Position numbers and translations under genes: made by a program | NCBI RefSeq assembly: GCF_029962835.1 | Contig: NC_080577.1 | Span: 2,170,001-2,234,000 of the forward strand | Direction of reading: 5' to 3' | Source: Magnolia sinica | Taxonomy: Eukaryota > Streptophyta > Magnoliopsida > Magnoliales > Magnoliaceae | Length of the DNA stretch: 64,000 nt | Notes under the pieces: model-generated | What the model was told of the DNA's origin: nothing | Databases searched by the model: none | Seen by the model: only the letters and a program-made list of their open reading frames with translations | Shown here: positions 21,560 through 33,270 of the stretch, one piece after another | Position numbering within the stretch: the stretch's first letter is position 1 | Layout of the letters: every line of letters starts with the position of its first letter

Positions 21560-24500
21560 CAGCACGTTGTAATTTTGCGAAGATTGTCAACCATAAAATC
21601 TTTTGCCTCTTAAGTGTGTCGTCTGTTAAGTGCCATCTAGTCTCTTGCTTCATCATCTCTAAGGTTTCTTAGGAGTGTTATATTCCACACTAAAGAACCT
21701 CCCAAAGAAACATGACATTCTGCCACCTTTTATTGAAACATATGCAGTAAGATCTAACATAAAGTTTGATAATTTGTGCATGTAGTCGATAATAAAGTGT
21801 AACCATTAATTTTTTAAAAATAACTGCAGTCAGTTTTTTTAGATCCAGTAGAAATCTTTGTACATAAGCTTACTGTGCACATACAAGGTGCATCTACGTG
21901 TCCAAGTGCATCTAAAAACATATGGTTTTGGCACCCTTCAACATGCTGGATGGGCATCTGTGTTAAAGTTTAACATACATACATAGCTAAGAACATATAT
22001 TGACACAATGTGTATGTTAAGCTCAACTAAGGACACTGAGACCCATATTGTTTCTTAGGCTTGACATGCAAAGCTTAGAACACTGACTCACATTGTTTAA
22101 CAGACTATCAGATCTAGTCTCTTATCAAAATTTGATACAGAGATATGACATTGCATTCTGGCCTGGTTTTTACTCTCCGATGATTGTCCCTGGCATTAGG
22201 TATTTTTAGGACTTGCATCAGTTCTCAATACTGGGTCTGTCCTTGCCTTAGACCTTGTTGCATCTCCTCCAACATATTGGAAAATTAGTTGTTATTATTA
22301 CTATTTTACCAAAACATTGTTCACTTGATAGAAAGAAATTATATCTATCAACAAACCCTCATCTATGTTCTAAAGAAACATTTTTCTATTACATGGAAAG
22401 AAAAAACTGGAAAAGGACTGTAAGAGTTCCTGCCATACCTTTTAGCTCCCTCCCCTTGTAATTCCTAGTTACATCAAAGTTCAGAAGGAGAACAACTGTT
22501 AAAACCCTTTTCTTAAAGAGGGGTGCTAGAATACATCCCCATGTATTGCAATTGGATAGGTTGGAACTTTAGCCTTTGAATCTGGGTCATCTTCCAATGA
22601 TTGAAAACCATTTGTATAATGAGTCTCACTTTATATGACTTTATAGGATATAAAGTAAAAGCTCTCAATTGGGATTATTTCAACCCTTCGATGGTTTGGC
22701 TCTTTTGCTTTCAACATGGATGGTCACCAACAGTAGAAATATTCGATCTGAGAGTTTTTTTGGGCATCCCCCATCCAAGGGGAGCCCTGTCACATTAATG
22801 GTTTGGGTCATTGAGGAAAACCCAAATCTAACAGCTAAGTCCCATTGGAATGTATTTTAGCAAAAGGTTCTTATGTGAATACAACCAACTAATTAAACAA
22901 CAGGAGGCATCATTTGTTCTTCTTTAGGGGGTTTTCGGATGGAGGAAAGCCAAAACTTGGTGAGACTTTTATGTGAAAAAAAAAAAAAGATTTAATATCT
23001 TTACCTGGGAGAAATGAATGCCCATAAAATTTTGAAAATCTGGGAAATGGAAATTTGTTTCCAAGGCTACTTACCTTTATTTATTTAATTTTTTATTCTC
23101 AAAGGGGGGAAAAGTAATTTTTCCATGGAAATTGATTTCATTTCTGAGGTTTTCTACATTATGGGAAAATTTGTGATGTAGAAACCCCTTGATGTGTCTA
23201 GGTTTGAAATTGGTGTGTTATGTAAACGTATTGTTAACCACTGATACCACTACATCGCCCTGCATCATGGGGATACTTGTAGATATTGATACATACCAGT
23301 TGGGATGATACTTGAAACCTTGCTTGGCATTGATCCATGAATCTGGACTTTTAGAAGATGAAGTTGAGTTTGTAATTACTAAAAGATTGGGCCCTTGAAA
23401 CAACTGAAAGCTCTTGATCTGTGGTTTGATGTGTATGAAATTCAAGTACTCTTCAAAGCCCCTATGGAGTGGGGCCTTTGTTGTTGGGTTTGTGGTTTTA
23501 CTTGTTGTTAGGATGTGTTAAACTAATGGAATGTAGCTTTTACTATGTGATGCTTTATCTATTGCGTTCGGGGGATTGTTTTTGGGACAATGGGTTTCTA
23601 CCATCCCTGCATACTTTTGTTATCCACTTGGATGTCTGAGGATTGTTGACATAATTAAGGGCGTGTTTCTGGTGCCACTGCCTCTCGGAAGCATACTGAC
23701 CTTTGGATTAAAAAATTGTGACATGTATGAGGTGGTCAATCACCACCTCTTAAAATGTGTTCAGATATGAATTGGATGGCATCCATATGCAAGCTAGAGC
23801 CCAAATTGGGTCCTGATATAAAACTCCCATTTCGATTGAAAACCACCTTGATTTTGTGGCCCGTTTTGAAATCCATCTGAAATTGTTAACTCTAAAAAGG
23901 CCTCGATGAAGAATCCAAACGGCATTGATTTGTGTGGTGGAATGTTGTCCAAACAAAACCCAAGTTCATTCTTGGTGTTGATGACTGGACGGTTGAGCAA
24001 CAGGTGGGGCGTTTAAATGAGTGGGTCTGCAGTTCCTTGTCATCGTTACACCGGGGCTGGCCCACCGTGAGAATGAGTAGAACCGTTCCAGCAGCAATCC
24101 GGCCAGCCATTTATAATTATCTGGCCCCAACAACTGAGCGTGCGGCCCTTGCTTGTAACCATGTACATTGGTTAGCTTACAACTACTTTATGCTAGATAA
24201 TGCTTGCCTTTTGTTTTACATATAGGGGTGAGCTGCAAACATGTGGTAGGGTCCATTCGGCATGCTACGGCCTTGCCTGGATAAGATCATCTTATGATGA
24301 TAAAGTCAGCATGGATGACTGGATGTGCAGTTTTGGGCACTGACACTCTTTCCATGTCAAATTTTCTTATAGATGGCATATAAACATCAAGGCAACCACC
24401 ACAATAATGGTTAAGGCATCCCCTCCCACTGTTCACTATATTGTGGCCTACCTGAGTTTTGGATGAGCCTTAGGCTCCAGGGTTAACGTGGTTTTGGAGG

Positions 24501-25300
24501 GGAAGGGGAAGGTTTCATGGATTCACTACGTTTTTTCCTCCCTCAAAAATTGGATTTGGGGGTGGACCCGGACCATCCAAATTATATCCAAGTTTCTAGT
24601 TGGGTTGAGGTCGAGAGCATTTACATGGTCGAGTGCATGGATGGATGGATTAAATTCCCATTTTGACACATGCATTTTGGGTAAATGGGCTTCTTACATG
24701 CGTGAGATTTGCAGACCTAATCCATTGCTAGAATAACCAAATCACACAAACAATATTCTATTAAAGCTATTGAACCTGAAATTAGCCGGGTCCAAGTTGA
24801 TGAACCCATTCTTCGTGCGACTTAAAGACCCGAATTTCAGCCGGGTTTTTTAATTGAGTCCAGAAAGTTGGATTCCCACCTGTCAGAATCCGTTCAGTAC
24901 TACAGGCTGCTGGAGCATCTAGACAGCCACCCCTAGTTAATAGAGTACTCGTCAAAATAGTTGGATTTCTTCTTTCTTTCTGTTGTTTTTTTTTTTAAAA
25001 AAAAAAAATCATTTATTTTTAAATTAATTAATTAATTAATTTACTATTATTTAATTACGAATCGAACCATAAGCATATTGTGGGAGCTCACTGTAAAATG
25101 AAGGCTCGAAATAAGTAGAGAGCTATTTCCCTAACTATATTAGGTGAATAGAAACACAGTATTTATGTAGCCTACCAAAAGCATACTAAAATAGCTTACT
25201 TAATCCCAACGTAATAGAGATGCCACCCATCGGGGCCAGATCTTAACTGACCAGATTTAGTCCACCAAGGGGACGGTGAAAAAGAGCTCTTTCACATCAA
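21560..25300. other. Long intergenic stretch, no gene recognised
   Basis: No frame has convincing protein character. Bases 24230-24480 carry degenerate GGGCCCAC-family sequence ('catataaacatcaaggc'), 24985-25045 an A/T-rich simple tract with (AATT)n, and 22978-22990 a poly-A run. Confidence 0.45.
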
Positions 25301-25948
25301 CATCTCAATCTTGCATTCGGGAGATTCAGGCATTACCATGTGCCCGCCTGCGCAGCCAGACCATGAAATAACTCCCCAAGTGAATATATATATATATAAC
25401 AAAAACAAAAAAGAAGAACGAAAGATGAAGGGATTTATATGGGGGAAAAAAAAGCGTTGCAAGAGCTACAGGAATTTTCTCCATACTCGTCACCAGATTT
25501 ACATATCTTCCAACAACAGCAGTGGGGGAAAAAACAATCCGTTTTTTCCTCAAAATTACACAAAACAATACCCCACACCCGTCTGAAACCAGATCCTTTT
25601 CTTTTATAAAAAAGAATGGTCATAAGTGTAGCAAGGTACCGTCAGAAACCGATACACATGGCCTGATATGTTATCAGTGTTGTCCATGAACGATACACCT
25701 GTGCGCTGCATCAGCCCAAAACAGCCCCTGTCCAGAGAGCATTGTGCGGCTGTATCAAATGGTGAATGATCTGGTACCCGATACAATGATTTTTGACTTT
25801 GAAGAAGAAGCATCTAAACAAAAAGCAAAAGGAGAAGAACCCACCCAATCCATACCCGTCCTTCCTATTTGTATGCAATATGTATATGGGGAGGTGTGCA
25901 GCTGCAGCAGATTGCAGGCAACTCATGATTTTTGGAACCAACATCCAC

Positions 25949-28900
25949 TCACTGCTTCTTGATGGTGAGCTCTGCCCTCAGGTGAAGCATGCCATTGATG
26001 AAGTAGACGCTGTCTTCCGCCATGAAATTTGTCCATGCCTGTGCAAACAGGTTCCTGTAACCAACTGCCTTCCCACCCGTGAAGGTGTAGTTCCCCTTGT
26101 ACTTGCTCACAAACTCACCCCCAGGCTTTGTCCTAGCCGCAAATTCATAGTCCACTGCAAAGCTCACCGAGCCCTTCTCCTGCATCCCCAGGAAGAGCCC
26201 AAAGCAGTGGAATGAACTCTGCTGGTCCATGTTGCAGTGGGCAGACAAAAAGAAGCCCTGGCCGCCCAGGTGGAAGGCCTGTGAGTAGACGCGGCCCGAT
26301 GGGAACAGGTTCGCGCACTCCTCTCGCCTAAGGTCAAGGTAGACGATGCATTGCTGGTGGGGCATCTCAAACTCCACCACCTTCACGGGACGGTACTTGT
26401 ATGCCCGCTCGATGTAGCGCTTGTTGGTGGACTCCTCGGAGACAAGGGCCCGCTGGCGGTGCGGCGTCTCGGCCTTGAAGGAGAGGGCCTCAAGGACAAC
26501 CCTGGTAACAACCTCATTGTCAAAATCAGCACAGGTGAGGACTTTCTTCAGCTTCCTGCAGGTCATGTAAGGAAAACGGATGAAATTGATGAGGCGTGAT
26601 CCAAGGACCTCACGCCGATCTTCCAGCCTGGGGTACTGTAACCGGGCCCACTTCAGCACGAAGTCATAGACCGCATCCTCCGATGCCACTTGAAGATCGT
26701 CACTTCCCAATATCGCCTCGATTCCAGCAAGGGGTAAGTTCAGCACTTCATCTGGGAACCTGGAGAGTTTCCTTTTATATCAGAAACATACAAGCATTAA
26801 GACCCCAAAATCTAGACTAGACAGGCAGTCCAGCCAGGTCGACTCAATTGGATATTCATTAGTGAAATGATAATGTTTCTATTAAAAAATAAGGGTTTTT
26901 GCAAATTCCCAGGTCAATAATAGGCACTTGCAAACAAGCTGGTTGGACCACAAGTTACGAAACACCCAGTGAATAATTTTCAACCGTTCATGTGTATGCA
27001 ACATCTGACCCATCCAATTCGTTCACTCCATCATGAGGATCAACTTGTGCAAAAATAGGCCACAAATTTTCATCTAGTGCACCACATTTGTATTTTACTA
27101 TGTATCAATGGTTACACATTGTTTTCAAGGTGTGGCCCACCTGATGAGTAGATAGGGATGAATTTTGCATTAGGTAATTATCATAATGGGGCCAACCTAT
27201 TGGAAGGGATGGATTTTACATGCACTTAACAGGTCAGATGTTAACCATTGGGTGGACCGTAGCTTATAGCCATATAGTTAATTCGCCATTATTACAAATA
27301 CCCACATCCGGTTAGTTTTTCTTAACTTCCGTTAGTAACCAATATAAAATGACAAAAATGCTACAATTTTCCTCCACAGGAAGAACATAAATCCTTTTAT
27401 TCTCCTCCACATGGAATGCACAACAAAATCATTTCATTTTAGGTTTTTTGAATTAAATAGAGAAATGTTCAGTAGGGGTAGTTTCATCGTTTTTTCAAAA
27501 TATGTCAAAAAGTTAACAGCCATTAAAAAAGACTAACTGAAAATGGGTATCTGCAGTAATCACAAATTATAGATGCAGTTATTTGCAAATGCATTTGTTT
27601 TTATGTAGGTATTTGCAAATAATCTATCATTTAGGAAGTTAACGCAGAAAACCCAAAAATCTAAATGGGTAAATGACTAAATGAGTAGACTCGATGAGTC
27701 TTCTTGACTTGGGACCCTCTAACAAGCAAGCTTCCCAATGACTCGGCTCAAAATCTCACAGAGCCAAGTGACTCAGGTTTTGACTTGAGTCCGCAACTCA
27801 CCAATGTTTCAAATAGCGCCCATAGCATATGCTACGTAGCATAGCCTGGCCGTAGCACTACGTAGCGTCCCAATTAGCGTAAATCCCCTGTAGCGTACGC
27901 TACAAGGGTCTAGCGTAAGTTACAATGTATTTTTTTTACTATTTTATTTTTTTCACGTTTTCTTTGTTTCTAATGTTGAGGAATGTGACACTTGTATTAT
28001 ACTTGATACTTCTAACCTATGGGATTTTTATTTCTTTTCATAATTGAGAATTGTGGTTTCAATTAGACATTATTAATTAAAGTGGTTTGCTTAGAAAGTT
28101 GTTGATGTGATAATTATTTGATTTGGCTTATATATGTGGATTGGCTTTTGATAAATGATAACTAATAACTTTTTTGAACATGCTTATAAGTGATAAAATG
28201 AATCATCTCTTAGGCATTTTTTTATATATTTTTTTCCTTTTTTTTTCACTATTTATTATATTTGTCCTATTTTTAAATTAAACAATAGAAGTATCATGTA
28301 ACTTACGCTACACGCTACGTATTTACACTACACGCTATAGAGGGCTGAGCGCTACGCATCATACTACCGCTATTTAAAACACTGCAACTCACGGACACAC
28401 TTGCAGGTAGAGATACTTGGAGAGAGAGACCCAGAGACAAGCTTGCAGGTAGAGATAATTGGACAACTTGTCAGAGGAGATGGCAGCTGGGATTAATGAT
28501 TCAAAATAGAGACTGAAATGTGTGCTCTTCTCCACGCCAACCAGACCACGGTTGGGAAAATGGTGGGTGAGCCAATGTCACAAGTTGGATCACGAAGGGA
28601 GAACCAGCACTCCCACGCCTCACCCTGTTTGATTGGATGGTCTTTTTCTGGAGAATTTCTATATCAGGTTCCAACCATACTTTGACAGAGCTAATGATAA
28701 GACAAAAACATCTTCTGCCAAAGACACCATTCAGCATTTTGAATATCAGCAATCTTGCAAACATGCACGTGCATGTGCCTCAGGTAAGAGCATTCTATGT
28801 ATCGCACAGAATAAAGCCATTCAAATAAACGAGAAGGTCTCAAGTCCAACTGGTTTGGCCACAAGTTAAGATCCACCCAGTGTATAACTTCCAACCTTTC

Positions 28901-31900
28901 ATGTGGGTGAAACATCAAACCTGAGGATCACCTAGTGCAAAAATCAGTCACATCCACTCATTGGGGGGCTATTTATCAATGGCTCAATACTGTTTTCTAT
29001 AGTATGACCCACCTGATGAGTAGGTGGGGCTGTTTTTTGAACTAGGTGATTTTCATGGTGGGGCCAACCTATTGGAAGGGTTGGGCGTGGCATGCACTTA
29101 ATAGGGGGTTGAAGTTGTCCATCGGGTGGATACTTGCGGTCTAACCGGTTGTACTTGGGACCTCAAATAAATAACAATGTAATAGCAAATAACACAAAAG
29201 AATGGGGTAATTTCTGTTCTCTCTAATATTTCTTACGAAATTCTCCAACTTGAAAATTTCCACTTGTGAAATTTACAGGGAAGATCTTTTTTGAATAAAT
29301 AATGAATTTATGCAAATTATTTAGTAGTTCTTCACTCGTTAAAAAGTGAAAAGAAGAAAGAACAAAAAGAAATTTCATTTGTTTCCTTAGGGACTTCTTG
29401 GGAATGGTGGTGACATCTAAACCTGGATGTGGAAAACCCCCCTCTGAGAATTGGTCCATGTGGAAACGGAGAAAGGACAGGTGTCACTGTAGGTTGTTAG
29501 CTTTTCCAACCAAGGTCGATGGTCAACAGCGAGATGTGTCTCGCATTATCATGGAAATCTCCATGGATTAGCTTTTTCTGGATTTTCTGGATTCACAGCT
29601 AATGCATCACCAAATTCTTTCACCAAACCCATACTTTTCAAGGATGAATTCTGTCCTAGAAAGCAAAAGGTCAAATGAAAAGGAACAAGGAGTTGAAGGG
29701 ACTAGGGACTTACTTGGTTATGTCCTTGTACCGTGTGGCAAGGTATTGCTTGGCTGCATCAGTCAAAGGTTGGACTGCATCTGCCATCAAAACACTGGAG
29801 GGAAGCTCCAGATACAGCAATGCAGATTCTGGTGTCATGGGCAAGTTCCTCAGCAACCGGCTGCAGTACCTCATGCATGAAGCAACCTCAAACTTGTCTG
29901 CAGCCATTAGCACATCCAACAATGCAGGAGCTGTAGTTGTCGTGAGACTCTCAGTATACATAAAATTCAGAAGATCCATGAGGGCAGCTTCCTCTGTATC
30001 AGGGATAAAAATGTAGCAAATTAATTCCACTGAATCCGCATTTCGGCTTTTGATCACCACAAAAACAACATGCGACCATGCATAAGAGTATACAATGTAA
30101 TACAAGATTATGCATATTGAGAAACCCAACTCAACTGTATCTCAGCAGTCTGAAGTCTATGAACTCAAGGACTCAGGTACAACAAGCACATAGTAAACCA
30201 CATGAAGCCGTTCGAAAGCTATGGCAGCCAACTTTTAGTTTCCAATTCAATTGCATATTCGTAAGGCTTAGTGTTTCTTTGCACAATTAACTTACATGCT
30301 GATTTTTCTTATTAGAAGCACACTAAGACCAAGTTTGCACACGTGTATGTATACATGTATGTACATCAATAATATGTGTGTACATAATTATACAAGTGGC
30401 ACGCTGCGATATGAACAAAAATTGCAAGATCTGAACAGTCGGGTTACACTAAAGATGCGACCCGAAAGTCAAGCTGGTTCACTGGTCATGATTAAACAGT
30501 GTATGAAACAAATGGATGGCTGAAACGTGTTTTTTTAGTCTTTTACACTAGCCCACCTTATGACTATCCAACCTAATTTTCAGGCCCAGGTAATGTGATC
30601 AGCTGATCAGCTGATGTATGGCTTGTATATTGCACATGTAGATGAGCATGGCTATATAACATGCTCAATTACCCAAACTGAAGCATATAAAACATTGTGA
30701 TGTACGCTGATTCACTGCACTGCCTAATATTATATAATAAAAGGAAACTACAATTCAGGTAAAAAAAGAAATGCCGGAGACAGTTATGCACTGATTATGA
30801 AGTTTTGATAGAAGCAACAAACTTTATAGCAGCATATGCCAGCAAACAACTAGAAAAATAGAACTCAAATAATAAAGCTTGTATGTTATGATGAAGGAGA
30901 AATAGAGGAGCAATAGTAATATAATTCTTTTGTATTACCTGAGGCACTAATTCGTAGAGTAACATGTCGCTGTTCTGTTTCTTGCATGCCATTTGAGAAA
31001 AGCTTCAAAAGAGTAGCAGGGAATTGAGTTGTTTAGGAGAGGGACGATGGAATGATGACATAAATAAACTTCAGATCTTACCTTGTAAAAAAAAGGACTC
31101 TTGGCAGCTAGAATTGGTGAGCTGATGTGTATCGTTTTAACTCTCAGAACAGTAGAACAATCCATACTCCAAGATGAATCATTACTATTGGCAGCTTCAT
31201 CGCCTACAAAGCAAATAACAAAGCATTGCACACAGAATTATATGATAAGGGGAAAAAAACTAGAAACTGAAAATTGTGTTGGTTTGCTTTGGGTCTGCAA
31301 TGCGTGTTTGGTAAGGAAGGATCACGATACCATTAGATTTTATTGCAGAAATCAAAATTCTGATCATTTTAATACCATGCAAGTGCAAGTCCTAAACAAT
31401 TTGACCAGGCTTATAGGCTCTGGTAGTGGACAAGAAAAGTGCATAAAACCTTCAGGATTTGCATTCACCTTTACCGCTTGGTGGCTATGTGCAGGTTTAT
31501 TGTGAAAGAATATCCTTTCAGTCACCAAAACTAATGATGATGATGATGATTATTATAGAAGGTATGCCTTTTCGTAAGAATTTGCCAATGAGGACTGGTC
31601 CGTAGACAAATTTACAAGCATGGAATAATAAACAGAACTTGATTCGGGCGGCAATTCCAAGTTTAATGGCCACACAACAGCATATTCAGCTCTTTCTTTC
31701 AAGATTTATGTCTTCTACTGCAAAACTGGAAGCTCAGGATTTTAGTTTCTCTATCTGTCATTTGATATAGTGTCTTCCAGTTCCAGTATATCATCATCAT
31801 CATCATCCAAGCCTTATTATTCCAGCCAACTGAGGTCAGCTACATAAATCCGATTACACCATCCCACTCCATCAAAGACTATATCCTCAGTTAAAACCAT

Positions 31901-33237
31901 ATGATGAGGACATCCAAGCACCACACCAGAGGAGGGTTGAGCTAGTCTCTTTATGGTTAAAAGACCATTACATGGAGCGCACGTGGTCCAATTCACATTC
32001 CTAGCCACGTTGAAGATTCCATGTGCATGTTCGTGCATCTTTAAAGATCCCACACTGAGAAGATGCACGTGGGCTGCATATAGGAGCTTGATGGACACAT
32101 CAGACCGTTGGATTGAGCGGACATGATAATCAGACCATTGGATCATCATCATCGGACATCTTGATCGTGGACTTCCATGGGCCACAAAATAGTTTAGTTG
32201 TTTAGATTGTTTATATGCTTGTTATTTTTGGTATACCTTATATTTGTGTTTAGATTAGGGAATTAGGAACAACCTTTAATTTATTAAGCGTCTTTTTGTA
32301 AAAAGACTTTTCTGAGACTATAAAAGAGAAAGATGGATGTGTGAAGCTCCAATGCCATTATTTTGAAAAAGAAAAGAGCTGTGTTTTCTCCTCTTCATCT
32401 GATTTGAAGAATACTCCATATAATTTGGAGCTTGGGTGTGGTGTGATTCAATTCCCCATTCAAGCTTCCATCTATCATCTTCATTTTCTCTTCATTTCTG
32501 TCGAAAGAGGTATTTCCCTTTAAAAAAAACTTCATCTCTCTTCTTCATCCTATCCAAGACCATCCAAATCATTTTTTTCTTCAACTTTTCATCATCCAAC
32601 TTCAACCACAACTGAAATCAACCATTGAGGACCCAAAAACCCTAGCCAACAACCCACACGTGAGAGCCCCTAAGCTGACCGTATGGACAACCGCTCAATC
32701 ATTTGATTTTCCATTGCTTCCCTCATTAAAACCCGTTGATTCCACATCCATAACCCTACCCTAAACCCTAGATCCCTAAATTTCTATTTTCCTCAATTTT
32801 AAAAAACCCTAATACAAAATTCCCAATAACCATAATTTTCCAATTTTCAGATTTTTCCCTTCCTAACCCTAATCATAAAATCTACAAATATGTTCATTGA
32901 GTGTGGAACATGCCTATGTTAAATTGAAAGTTTTATCCTTCAATCGGGCCTAATTTTAATTGAATTGTGTGATTTCTTAGTATGTGGGGATGTGATTTAA
33001 GTCCAATTAGATTTTATTTCATGTTATTTGCTCTTAATTATTTGGTGGGTTAGCATATTTTGTTAATTGAATTACTTTATGGACTCTTTCATAATCTTCA
33101 CGTTGCATGCTAGTATTAAATTATGTCCTGCATCACCATAGGTTTGCAGGTCCATTTTAACTCCACCCACATCCTTTTCAGCCTTCCCCCTGCCCCTTTT
33201 TAATAGTCATTTGATATAGCCTCTTCCAGGTCTAGTA

Positions 33238-33270
<33 letters not shown>

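Noticed and set aside
23892-24225. Overlapping 68-97 aa frames on both strands
   Set aside because: They are mutually antisense in several frames with no motif. They look like chance frames in relatively GC-rich DNA.
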